Below are positions 23,292-36,000 of a DNA stretch of 64,000 nt, piece by piece. Both the position numbers and the translations under genes were made by a program. Every line of letters starts with the position of its first letter. The first letter of the stretch is position 1. Source of the DNA: Dactylorhiza incarnata. Lineage: Eukaryota; Streptophyta; Magnoliopsida; Asparagales; Orchidaceae. The stretch lies in contig JAWHQI010000001.1 of NCBI GenBank assembly GCA_033032865.1, positions 124,001 through 188,000 of the forward strand, read 5' to 3'. The notes below the pieces were generated by a model. The model saw nothing but the letters and a program-made list of their open reading frames with translations, made no database searches and had not been told where the DNA came from.

Positions 23292-24982
23292 TGTTGGAGC
23301 CTATGTTCCGCATCTCTTGATTTGAGAATAACAAATACCGTGTTGTATTTGATCTAGTATTTTGCGTGTTTATAGTGTGCAGGTTGTACATGAACTATAG
23401 CTACACATCCCTCTGAATAGTTTGCTGATTGGAAATGACAGTCTGGAAAGATAGCTAACGCTCGCGTTAGTAGTTAACGCCCAACGTTAACAAACCACTG
23501 AGAAGGAAAACCGCTGAGATGCAAACTACGTTCGACGAACTGGAAGCTGCGTTCGACGAACTCTGAAGGCGCTCGACGAAATCTGAAGAAAGCTGTGTTC
23601 GACGAACTTGAGCTCGACTTATTGTGTTTGACGAACTGAACTGCACTCGACGCTCGACGCGTTGAAGATAACTGCGCTCGACGCTTTGAAGATAACTACG
23701 CTCGACGCTTTGAAGATAACTGCGCTCGGCTTATTGCGTTCGACGAACTGAACTGCGCTCGACGATTTGGAGCGTTCGACGAACGGAACTGCGATCGACG
23801 AATTGAAGTTAATTCCGTTCGACGAAGGCGCGTTCGACGAATTTTGGTTCGTTCGACGAAATTTCGATCTACCATGATCCCGACTTTATGCATGATCTCA
23901 GCAACTGCCTCACTAACGCCGCGTGTGACTTAACGCACGCGTTAGCTTCCGAGGCTATTTTAAAGTACAACTCCTCTCAATTCAAATAGAATATAGATGA
24001 TTCCAGAATTCTGATACTTGGAGAGAGGTTCGTGTGCAGCAAATTAAGAGGTCTCCCTTGGGCTAACATGAAGATCTAAAGAAGATTTTGAAGGAGAAGG
24101 TCTACGACGCATATTCCATATGAAGGACGATCGTTTCAAGAACGCCAACATCTACATCGACTTCGTCTTCACCTTCAGAATTTCTTGGGGAGTTTCTCTT
24201 TACTTATCCTGTAATCTTTTATTTTTCCATTTGTATTTTGTGTGGAGAAATCGCTCGGTGAGAACGTCGGATTCCGGGAAGGATTCCGTGGGTAAATTCG
24301 CCTTGTGTTGGCGACTAGGTCCTTGTGAGGCTTAGGGGGTAATTCGCCGCCTTGTGCATGACGACTAGGTCGAGGGTAGATCTAAGGGGTGGCTAGAGGC
24401 CTCATCTGGGGATAGATAGACTATAGCCAACCGGTCCTTGGGAGAAGGACCGGTGAAACATTAAAAAGTGTTTTTACATATTTTCGCCTTGATTTCTAGC
24501 GTTATAGAAATTAAACATTTGTGTATTCAATTTATTATGAAATAAAATCATGTTTCTTAATGTTCTATTCAATTGATTTTATTTCCTCTTTGAGAATGTT
24601 CTAATTTCTATTTCCATCATAGTATTAAAATTAACATTTGTATAATTATCTTTGAAATACAATAATTATTTTCATTATCTCTGATTTTCTGGAATTGTAT
24701 TTCATTTGAGATTTCACAAGTAAAATCACTGTGACAATCTTTTTGTTCTGAGGAATATTCTCTGGAGAGCTAACACCCAGCGTTAAGACTTAACGCCAGG
24801 CGTTAGCAACAGTTAACAAAAAGTTTGTTTCAATTATTTAAAAAAGAATCTTCAAATATTTAAATATATTTTCTTATAAAATATTCTGAAACTTTAGTTA
24901 CAAACTCTGATAAATTTAATTAAGATTTAAATTCCATAAAACTCTTATTCACCCCCCTCTAAGGGCGCCGTAAGATCCAACA
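23292..24982 (+). repeat. 3' LTR of the copia element
   Basis: 1,691 bp, TGTTGGAGCC to AGATCCAACA, followed by the TGTTA target duplication. It is collinear with the 5' LTR. It has lost a CGCTCGACGCTC-type unit near 23650 and some palindromes are mutated (for example TAACGCCCAACGTTA near 23475). Confidence 0.9.
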
Positions 24983-25689
24983 TGTTACACATACCTTGCG
25001 AGTAATAGGGGCTAGTCGACCTTTGATGGCACGGTCTTTGACGATGGGTATTGACTGACTTTTGCTTACATGGCCTGGATGGGTCCACCCTCGATGAATA
25101 CGAGTTGTACGCAACTCATTGCATTGCAAACATAAGATACAGTCAGTTTATCGCCAAATGCGATCGTAGTTTAATAAATACAGTCGTTTATCGTCAAATA
25201 CGACAATAGTTTAACAAATACAACCAGTTTGTCGCCAAATGCGTCCGTCTGAGTACATGAATGGAGCGCTTCGCCAAGTATCAAATCTGGATTGCCAAGG
25301 AGGTGTCGAACCGTTCTTGAGCTGTAAGGAGTACATAAATGGAGTGCTTCGCCGACAGATGTGCGGAACTCAGGCCAGTGAGCTGTAAGGATGGAGATGT
25401 TGTCGTTCAACTAGTGCACATTCATGTTCACGACGCCATTGGTTCAAGTAGTTGTCTCCTTCTTAAACATTCAGGAAACAAGTGCTGGAATGATTTCTCG
25501 TCGTGAGTTGGGGAAGCACCGGTCAGAAATTTCCGCGGCTAGGGCACAGTCACAGAGGCGAAGAACGGGAGGGAGAGCGAGTCGAGCAAGGAAGCTTTCG
25601 AAATTTTCGAACGGAGTGGCGTGGGTACCACGATGAAAAATGAGTATTTCTTCAAACATATAGAGTAAAGTATGTTACACGTACAAAAA
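24983..25689. other. Intergenic DNA, no gene recognised
   Basis: Between the copia insertion and the next candidate element. It holds diffuse repeats of a GTTTGTCGCCAAATGCG-type phrase at 25150-25240 but no coding motif. Confidence 0.45.
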
Positions 25690-26520
25690 AATTTCTCCCT
25701 GTATCAATAGCCATTTTTTTGGACGTTGTTATTAACAAACCCGGTTTAGCTATTAGCAAATCATGGTTATTAGCAAATCAACTATTTTGAAAATGGCTAT
25801 TAGCAAACATTATTGTTCTTAGCAAATCATCAAAAAAAAAAAAAATTTAATTGCACCACTGAATTGAGACTTAAATTCAACAGCCAAAAATTAATTGCAA
25901 ACCCGGTATGCTACTAATTTCTAAAGCCACAAATTTACTAACAGCCGAACCCATTAGGTCCAAATGATCAACAAAACAATGAAAAGAATCTGTTTGATTG
26001 AATAAACATGGAAAGAAGTATAAAAATTTCAAACCAAAATCAAAATGGAAGAAATACTGAGAAATGGAAGAAATACAGAGATTAAAATGCCTGACCGGTG
26101 CACCTCACTAAGCGGATTGAGGTAGCTCTTTCCAAGCGTCGGGATAGGCAAAGGGGATACACCAATGAGATGCATCCTTCTGTCGTCGTCACTGCGGTCC
26201 TTCTGTCGTCGATGTTTTTGATCCGGCGTCGTCGTTACTGGCGTCATCGAACTACCTCACCGGAGAGGAAGAAGGGAGGCAGTGTTGCAAGCAGGAGAGG
26301 AAAGCCCTAGTGGGCGGCTGCATTTTCGCGAGGGAGGCGCGTTTTCGCGAGGGAGCCGGGAGAAAAAAAGGATCTAGGGTTTCAGTTTTAAGTGGAAAGA
26401 AGGAAAAAAGAGTTTGTAATAGATTTTTTTAAGATTGAAAAAAGAACTTAATATTAATGAACATGAATTTTTTTTGATTTGCTAATAGCGAAAATCGATT
26501 TGCTTTATGTGAGAACTAGC
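25690..26520. mobile_element. Putative non-autonomous DNA transposon upstream of ClpR1
   Basis: The left side has four close copies of a GCTATTAGCAAATC phrase (25747-25830). The right side has the inverted form GATTTGCTAATAGCGAAAATC near 26477. Between them is a minus-strand GC-rich stretch resembling a leftover first exon, as in the 2018-3095 element. No transposase is seen and the exact ends are not resolved. Confidence 0.35.
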
Positions 26521-26772
26521 TACAGAGATATCCAAGCAGAGGTTAAAACGAAATATCTAACAATGGAGAGCCTAGGAAATATCTCGCCTCAGACAGCCGT
26601 AACAGATATCTGGGAACCAAAAACATCCTAAAGAGTAAAGACGGCAGCAGAACAGCCCTAAAACTTCTTCAATGAAGCTCTAAAATTACGAAAGAATTCC
26701 CCTTCCCAATCAAAGCCGCAGGACCGTTCGAGGTGTCATCACCGTTCGATCCCGATCCGTGAACTCGGCACC

Positions 26773-27049
26773 ATGGCGGTCTCCGTGCACTGCCCCGCCG
26801 TTTTCGCCGGTGCCGCCACTCTCTCGTCTTCTCACGACTATCCCTTATCGCTCAGAAGAAGGAACGTTGTCCCAGCCCACAGCCCGGCCTTCCCCAAGAT
26901 CTCGTTTCTCCTTAGCCCGCAGCTTCTACTCTCGAATTTGTCTCTTATCACGACTACGCCCAGAAGAAAATCATTTTGCAGATGCCAGACATCCAGAAGC
27001 TACGATCACATACCGAAGCAGTTTCAGGAAGAGAATCTAAAGGACGGAT
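26773..27049 (+). CDS. CLPR1: ClpR1 exon 1 (transit peptide)
   Basis: It codes for 92 residues plus one base of the next codon and ends GGA-T before a GTGAG donor at 27050. The split codon is completed by TA at the start of exon 2 (TTA, Leu). The composition is rich in Ser, Pro and Arg with few acids, as for a plastid transit peptide. The leader 26700-26772 is the likely 5' UTR. No strong TATA box was seen. Confidence 0.8.
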
Positions 27050-30000
27050 GTGAGCTGATTTTCCCTCTCGTTTACTTTCCTTCGATGCTCTATTTGGGGT
27101 TGTCTTATAATATGCAGTTTGTTATGGAAGTCTCCATCTTATAGTACTGAAAGCTTTGTTTCTGCCATAGTTTTGATGATTAATATTTGATATGCGAGCC
27201 TTACTGAGCTGTGAAAATCTCAGCACCTAAAGCTAATGCATTTTTGAAATGAAAAGGAACATAAAAAAACGTGTTCACAAGATTTTATAGGGGATTTTTA
27301 CTGGATCTTTGTAAATATGATGGAGATTGAAGCATTATATTAACTTCACTCTTACGGGTATACTGATGAAATATGATTGTTTTATGGGAAAAATAAGAAA
27401 ATATGTAAATTTGAGTTTGTTCAATTTGCTTCATAGCGATTTTAGATCAGTGAGCTTATTATGAAGTACTCTGCTGATCAAGGCCGATGATTGATGTGAT
27501 AGAGGGAGTTAAGAGAAAGGTGAGATCTGGATCTTGGCAAATGTGTCAGGTCAAAGGCATTATTGAGGATATGATGATAAAAGCTGCAGATGAGGAGATG
27601 AAGATGGCGAAATAGAGGGAGGGATGATGAGATCTAGACTCACACACTCAAAGAGGGAGCGGTAGAGGTAGAGAACACCCAATACTAAAAATCAATTCAT
27701 TACCACGGATGATGAGAACCATATGAGACATGGCTCATTAATAATAAACCCGAAGAAATTTGTTTTGGCTACTCACTATTTCTTTTGGCACCCTTATTCT
27801 TCCATCTTCTTCCCTCTCTGATCTCTATATAAGCCAATGTAAACTAAGTCTATCTTTAAATTTTTTTAATCTTCAATTTGTTTTGGTCTACATGACATCC
27901 TTTGACTACCATGCAAGTAGTGGTCGTTGGAAATTCTTGGAATTTTGGGATGTTACAACTCCATTGTATATCGAGTAATATATTGATCACATGATGTAAT
28001 TTTAAAATAGACTTTCTCAAATAATCCTTAGCTAAGGGTGGGATGAACCACCCAAGGATGGCATCATATAAAATCTTCTCAGATGATCTAATATATGTCC
28101 AGATCTACAAGTTATACATTGTCTCATTAATATAATAGTAAATTTGAAAAATAACTAGCTTAACCACAAAAGTTTACTTATCTATCACACATGCTCTTTC
28201 CACCACCTATATATTGATTTCTCCTTCCACCATGAATGTGACAAGGGACCAGTTTACATGAAGTCACATCGCAGTCAGTAACTTTTTAATCTTCAGTAAC
28301 CAGTATCCTTCTCCACAAGTTTGAAAGCTCGGGGCAACACATCTTTGAAGTACATAAGATACTTGTCAAGGCCACCAATATTTGTAGCTGATAAAGGTAC
28401 TGATACCACTATAGGTGCAAGTGTTGGCACTCTATTATGCAATTATTGGTTCTTGCATAGGGGTAGGCATCATAGTTTGTCGAATGTTTCAAGCTAAAGT
28501 GAGACAACTACACCTTAGAAGAAGAGAGATTGTGTTTGTCTTGAAGTACTTTGTTTTGTTTGCTAAAAAAAAATGAGTTTGTTTTACCAATTCAGCTATT
28601 GTTTTTACTTTTCATTTTTTGCTTTATTTTATTGTTTTCATAGAAGGGGAGCCTTGGCGCACCGGTTAAGGTGTCGCCGTGTGACCTTGAGGTCACAGGT
28701 TCGAGTCCTGGAAGCAGCCTCTTGCAAAAATGCAGGGCAAGGTTTGCCTACATTTCACCCTTGTGGTGGGACCCTTCCCCGACTCTCGCTGCGCGGGGAT
28801 GCTTTGTGCACCAGGCTGCCCCTTTTTTATTTTAGTTTATTGTTTCCATAATGGAGAACCTTAAAACTCAAAACCCTTGGTTTTCTTTAACTTATTTGAT
28901 TGCTAGTTTTGCTTTTCAAATTTTGTTTTAGCATTTTCTTGTTGTTTCCACAACGGAGAACCATATAACCTACTTAGAATTGGTGAATTATGTAGGGAGG
29001 GGATATTGAATGAGCCAAGAAGCATTATGTTACTTTGCATTGTCGTCTACTTTCATCACTTAAACCTTCTTATTTCTCTTCCCATATTCCTGATTTTTCT
29101 CAAAATCCATTTGGATTGCATTAGTATGCCACCACCTTGTTCCTCCCTGCAACCTACGTTCTCCTGAAGGAGATGATCAACCTGATTAATTGGTTATGGT
29201 TTGTTCATTTGGAGTCGATAAACTCAATTATATATGTTTATCTGTTTTAGGATTTGACCCTATGATTTTGATATGAAATGATTAGTCAAAATCGATGGAC
29301 AATATAATACCCGGATCTAATAACATTATAATTGTAATAATAATAAATAAACTATAAATAGTACTCGTCTATCTAAATAATATTAAACAAGGTAAACTAT
29401 ACATGCATGTAATTTGCATGTAAATATAAATTTGCATATAATCATCAAATGTATCCAAAAGAAACTATTATAGGACATAACTATAGTTTAATAAATTTTA
29501 TTAAATAATTATAACCTATATCTGCTTATATTAGGTGAATTTTTGCATCTAAGTGTGACGACATCGAGTTCATCACAACTGTCCGGTTGCTTTGTTGTTA
29601 TGTTTATGTGTTAATTGCATAATTATAGGCTACAATGAAATCAAGTATAGTTTCCCTCACTGTGTTTTTTTTTTCATATTATGGACCCATTACAATCTTA
29701 TCATAGTCCGTCTCACTAAAACCTTGATGCTCATTTAAATCATCAGGAATGATTAGCTTTTTTTCTCCCTCAGGTGATAGGTTTAGTAATGCATCATCTC
29801 TCACCAAAATTAATCTTTTAGCTTATCTTATAATCCAGTTTGGGGAGAAGAAGCACTAAACTGTATTTATAATATCCTCTCCGATAGTTATTTTAATATC
29901 AATCTCCTGGTCACTACTTTTATCAACATAATTTTTTTTTCTCCTTTAAATCTTTATCCACCACTATTTTGACCATATTCTTATTGTTAATAACTTCAAC

Positions 30001-33000
30001 ATAAAATAACTTATCACTATTCCCATCGTCATTGGAATTTCTTATTCTCACTTTCTCTTATAAGTAAGCAACACTAATTTTTCTTATAATCATTACGCCT
30101 GCCAATTCTGTCTTTTCATTTAAAGTTATATAATGTATTTCAATTTTACTCATATATTTTTTCCGAAATATTTTGTTTAAAAATATAGAAGGTATACAAC
30201 TACTATTTAATAGTATTCATGAAAGACAAATCTAATTGTAGCTGATAAATTAGTCAAATTGAATTAATTAATATATTCTTCAAACAAAATTTTAATTGTA
30301 AAATAAAATTTCAAGAGAAACAAGTCAAAGTTCAAGGAACCACTAGCCGAAGAGGAGACGACAAAGTTGTGGAAGAATGAAGGTAACCTGTACTTGTTGG
30401 CGATGATTGGAATGCCAGGCCCTCTCGAAGAAGACGGTAGGGACGATGACTGGAACGTGAGTTCCGCTCGATGAAGACGATAAAGACAATAATTGGAGCG
30501 TGAGCCCCCCTCGACAAAGAAGATAAGGGTTTGTGAGCTTCTCGCCTTCTCTGTTCTGAGTTCTCTCGGAGAGATGTGAAGTCGGCAAAAAGGTCAAATA
30601 AAATAAGTGAACAGAACAATAAAATAACCCAGCTAGAAGAATAAAACAAGTCGGGCTCAAATAAAATAAAACAAGGCAGTCTGATAGAGTGCTGGAGCAT
30701 GAAGTATTGAATTTGGAGCATGTTTAATTGATATAGATGAAAAATGTGATGTTTTTTGGCTCAAATAAAATATATGAACAATACAATAACCTAGAAAAAA
30801 TATGTTTGTAATAATAGCAGTGCGGCGCAGTTTTTTCAGTTTTGCACCGCTAAAAACCGCACCGCAAACTATACAGTTTTGCAACCGACGAAACTGCTCC
30901 AAAACCAAACCATTCGGTGCGGTTTAAAATCGGTGCGATCTGGTGCGGTTTTGTGGTTTTGCGGTTTCGGTTTTTCACTTTCAGCGATACTTGCTATATT
31001 ATACAAAAAAAATACTCCCCCTTTGTGTAACACAAAATTCCCGCGTCCGTGCCCCGAACTTCGAAGTCCCTCTTGCAAATAAAATGAACGGGTTTACTGT
31101 TCCCCTCCAATTTTTTATTTTTGACCTCCCCTATTCATTCCGCCAAGTTTGGTTTTGGTTCTTGTTGGAACCAATTGGAACTGGACCCAACCGCATAGAA
31201 CCGGACCAAACCATTTGTTGCCGGTTTGGTTTTGGTTCATGTTGAACCGTAACCGGAACCGTTGACACGACGGTTCTAAAAATTATGCTGGAACCGGAAC
31301 CGAAACCGGTCAAACCAAATAAAGTTTTGGTTCTAATTTGAAGAACCATTAACTTAGCGGTTCGGTTCTCGGTTTTTGTAGAACCGAAATCGAACCGGAA
31401 CCGTGACAGCTGTCTGGAACATGGAGTTACAAAGTAGACAGTGAATTAGGGAGGTTATGTAAGTGGGAGGTATTCGATAGTGGAGTTGGGAGGAGAAATG
31501 GGGCTTGACTGATTGTTTGGAAGTGGTAGAATGTGAGATATGAGTGGGGAGGCGGTGAGGAATTGTTGGGAATGTGGAAGGATGTGGGAGGGTCACAGTT
31601 AGTGGACTTAGGGAAGGATGGGGGTTGATTGGTTTGAAAGGGTGAAATAGGAGGTTGGGAGGTGTTATTAGTGGCGGGTTTAAGAAGTTATGGGTTAATG
31701 AGGACGGTTATAGGTAGTGAGGAGTTGGTTAATAGGTAGTTATGAGGTAGTGGGAGGAGGTTATTAAGTAGTGGTGGAGTGAAGGTGGAAGTGGTTGTTT
31801 GCCGGCCAAGAGGTGGCTGAGGGCTTGGGTGTTGGTCGGAAATAAGGAAGGAGGTAAAACGAGTGTGGCCAGCCAAGGAAAAAGGGGTGGGAGGAGGGCT
31901 TCACACCTAGTTTCTGGTTTCGGAACTTGGTGACCAAAGACTGAAATTGCTCTTCAATTTTCGATCCTTTAAATGGAGCTCTCTATCCCTATTTATAGAT
32001 TTAGGAGCCGTCATGGATAGTCATGATTCTCCAATCACGATGACCTATAAAAACACACTAAAAATATAATAAAATCACAAATCCACGCAAAATAAACGGA
32101 TCGTCGAGTAGATCATGACTCTGGTAACGATTGAAGGAGGGCCTCAAGATCCGCCGGATGATCCCCCGACCGGTGTGTTGGCGCGGTCAACGACTCTGTA
32201 TGGACTAGGAAGGAGGACGCCGACTGCTGCGGAGTCTTCCCTTGCCACTGTACTATGCAAGAGCCTGCTCGCCACGAGATCGTCATCCGATCAAAATCCC
32301 ACGCAAGAGGCCCCAAGGTGTACAACCAACGAACGTCGAACACGATGTCGAAACACCGCAGGTCGATGAGGAAGAGGTCAATCTGGTAAGAAGAGCCATC
32401 CACATCAAAAGCTACGCATCGACATACTCCCGGGCACGACATTTGTTGACCGTTTGCCACCGCCACCGTGACGTGGCTGCGCGTCATAAAAGGAAGATGT
32501 AGCTGGAGGGCCCTGTCCTTGCGGATGAAGCTGTGGGTACTACCCGTATCCAAAAGAGCGAGGAGTGATGTGCCCATGATTGTCACAAAAAGCTGAATGG
32601 TGCAGCCCTCCTGTGGCCCGTCTAAGGCATGGAGAGACAATTGTGGTGTGCTTGTATCAGCGTACCCATCGTCTTCTTCCTCCAGCGGGTCATCCACTTC
32701 CAACCAAAAAAGACGTTTGCATCGATGAGCGGGCGTGTACAACTCGTCACAATTGAAGCATAAACCCTTCTCACGACGGGCCGCCATCTCCGGACGGGTC
32801 AATCGGTGGCGAAAAGCAGGTCGTGGGGGCTGGTCCCCTTTCGACGGTTGAGACCGGGGAATTGCTGGTGGAGGTCGAGGGCGCCCTGAGGGCGGCCCAT
32901 CCAATGCGAGGCGCCGGTCAAACGCGCAGGCGAGACTCATAGCCGTCAAAAGATCCGGTGGCTTCTGAAATTCCACATCCCAACGGAGCCGGTCGGGCAA

Positions 33001-36000
33001 CCCGACGGTGAAGAATGGTACTTGTTGGGTCGTAACACAGTCGTGGCGCGAGAGAGTAACATCTGAAACTGCTCGAGATAGGCGTCGATGGAGCCTGTGT
33101 ACTTGAGAGCAATAAGATCGCCGAGAGGATTGCCAGGCATGGCCGACCCAAAACGGAGGGAGCAGGCCGCCCGTAATTCGTCCCACGAGGTGGTAGGGTG
33201 CTCCCGGAGGAGTTACGTAACCCACAATTGCGCCGGACCTAGGAGGTGGAACGAGGCGATGCCGACACGCTCCACGTCGGGAGTGTGTTGGTTGGCTAAG
33301 AAAAATTCGCAACGTGTAAGCCATGGGAGGGGGTCTTTGCGGCCCTCATATAGAGGAAAATCCATTCGGACGAAGCTGTTGTTGGAGTATGTGTCGCCGC
33401 GAGAAGGCGGAACCGAGTCCACCCGACTCTCGGACGGGGTTGCTGCTGGGTACGACGGGGATGGCGGAACACCGTTGGTGGAATCCAGTCGCGCATTTAG
33501 GGCTTCCATTTTCTCATTTTGGGTGGCGAACATCGACTGAATCATCTCCATGAGTTGGCCGATGGAAGGGCCACCGTCAGCCATTGAAAGACGGGGAAGA
33601 GCAGGAGAGGGCAGCAGTCCGGCGGGCTCCCTAGCAGGCAGAATAGAAGCAGGTGGTCGGCGGAATCCGGTGAGAACGGCGCGGTAGGTGCCGGGAAGGA
33701 GATCCCGACGTTTAGCTCTGATACTAAGTTGTTATGGCTCCCGAATCTAGATCGGGTGATGGGTCCGAAGGAAGAGGAAGATCTCCAAGGTTCTGAGGAA
33801 CCCGTGGACCGTGGTGGAACTGGTCGGTGCTATGGTGGTGATGCGGGGTAGAGAAGGGGGTAGAGAAGAAGGAAGGGAAGAGAGGGAGGAAATAGCAGTG
33901 AGTGCCGGAAGATCGGGCTGCTCGATCGACGGGGCCGACGTGCGAATGCGGGATGGACAGGATGCGCTGTTAGGGCTTTCTTGTTGCACTCATCGGAAGG
34001 GTAGAGAGATAGAGAGGGTTTAGAGAGAGTGAGGGGAAAAGGAAATATTACTTGCTTCCTCCAAACACAAACCAACTGGACCATATAGGTCTAACACAAC
34101 ACATAAAGGTTCGCGCCCCTCACCTGGGCTTACTACATGTGAGAAACAACGCTGAAATAAAAATACGCGGACGATAAAATAACATAGATAAATTCATGCG
34201 ACCTCGGTCGGTCGGCGATGCCGGTAGGTACATCCCCAATATGGATCCAGTGCGTCGAGTGTCGTAACACCTCTCTATAGATTAATCAAGGGTAGATCCT
34301 AAACATTTGTTAAAAGAGAAATAGAAGATATGGATTAAGAAAAGGAGATCATTTCATTTCTCTGATCATCTTGATCAAGCATTAAACAAAGTTTAGTTAC
34401 TCATAATAGTGTAGGAAATGAACATCATGTTAAGAATATGCATAATAAGAAAGAGAAAGAGAAAAAAAGGAATAACAAACTATTTTACTTCTTATTGAAA
34501 AGGAGGTACCAAAGGGGCATAAAGACATTACAAAGAGAGTTTGTAAAAAGATTACAAGTAAGATAAATGAGATTGCAAGAACATTAAAACATGAAAACAT
34601 TAAGCTAAAATACTCCAAAAATAAATTTCCAACAACTTTCTAGAAGGCTCAAATGAAGGAGGAAGGATGATATCCCCTCCTCTTTCTTCATGCCTATTTA
34701 TAGGGCCAAAACGAAGGAGGTGGAGGTGGTAGATGACATGAGGATGAAGCTTCTATGAAGTTTCCCTTGGTCAAAAAAACATGTTGGTTTAAAGGTCAAT
34801 GACGGCTACTCCTTTTCACACTTGTCATGAGACATGCTTGAAAAACATGATCAAAGTTGACTAGCTTTTTCTCTTTCCAAGAAGCCTCCTTCAAGAACAC
34901 ATGCTGAATTCTTAGTCAAAGGTGGCTAGCCTCTTTCATACTTAGGAGAAAATATCTCATCGGACCAATGCGGCTTCATTCTCTTCTTGAATATGGTTCA
35001 GTAAAACGGTAACATGACTGCACTCGATATTTAGTTTGGCACGCCTTAACTGAAGGCGTGTTCTTTAGATTTGATAATGCAACTGTCCCGGGATCCTGCA
35101 AAATAGTAAAATAGGTGTGGTTATGATAGAATTATAAAAAGATACGGTTTAACGGATAAAATTAACAATATCTATATATTTATATTAAAATATTTAGATT
35201 TTTGTATTAATAACTTAGGTCAAATTATGCATCATCAAATTCAACCTAGGGTGTCAAGACCAGATCAAAAGAAGCAAAATTTGGGCAAAGTTAACATTTG
35301 CGTCGAATAGAATTCGACGCAACGTCAAGTTATTGTCGACGCTACTCTGACTAGAAGTCCAAGTGGTTCACCCTTCTGTCGAAGTAATTCAAGTCGACGT
35401 TACGTCGAATAGATATCGACGTAGAGGTCATGGACATGTCGAAGTACTTTGAGAAGTCGACGCAGCTTCTACTTCAACTCAGCGCAGAAGGAAGTATCTG
35501 TCGAACCCATTTAAAGTCGACGCAACGTCGACTTCATCTCGATGCAGATAATGAAGTTCAAAGCCATGTCATCAACCCGACGTTTTCGTCGATAAGGCGC
35601 AACGTCGACTAGCAGAGTTCAGTCAGAGCAAGGATGAATTCGAAGCTGCTCCTACGAGAACTCGAAGGTGCGTCGATAAGAGAGGAAGAGAACTCGACGC
35701 TACGTCGAATACAGTTTGAAAAGGGAAACTTTTTCAGCTGTCATTTTGGACCCTCTCTCATGGACCACCTCACTCAAGACCGTTCTCCAACGACTCATTA
35801 ATTGCCTCAAATAGAAAGAAAAACTAAAAAAGGACAAAAAACTTTCTTGGAAACATGCTTAATGTTGGTGAACGGGTCGGGAATTAAAGAAGGAAAGAAA
35901 GAGATTGTCCAGAGCAGAATACATTTTCAGGTCTTACTAGAAAGGGAAACATATTCAAATCTGGAGGGGGACAATAAAAGGCAAGATAAAAAAGAGAAGG

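Larger units (their letters stand above)
15874..24982 (+). mobile_element. Structurally complete non-autonomous copia element
   Basis: Two LTRs (15874-17560 and 23292-24982, both TGTTGGA to CCAACA) are flanked by a perfect target duplication TGTTA (15869-15873 and 24983-24987). A tRNA-iMet primer-binding site follows the 5' LTR, and a purine tract AAAAGGGGGAGA precedes the 3' LTR. The 5.7-kb interior has a gag remnant and about 4 kb of AT-rich non-coding DNA. No protease, integrase, RT or RNase H is present, so mobilisation would need a partner. The long LTRs, gag ending in a WVPK-type motif and several TAGGGGGAG tracts before the 3' LTR suggest the SIRE/Maximus lineage. The first 200 bp of the two LTRs differ at roughly 6 % of positions by eye, so the insertion is not very recent. 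Confidence 0.9.

Noticed and set aside
28646..28720. A tRNA gene suggested by good A and B boxes
   Set aside because: The sequence does not fold as a full tRNA, the body continues as an Au-type SINE with a terminal T run, and diverged direct repeats flank it.
30332..30721. Minus-strand frames of 105-129 codons as a gene in ClpR1 intron 1
   Set aside because: Two overlapping frames through the same sequence with no recognisable domain or codon signal.
32115..33553. Plus-strand open frames over the gypsy remnant
   Set aside because: They are antisense shadows; the gag, knuckle and protease motifs are all on the minus strand.
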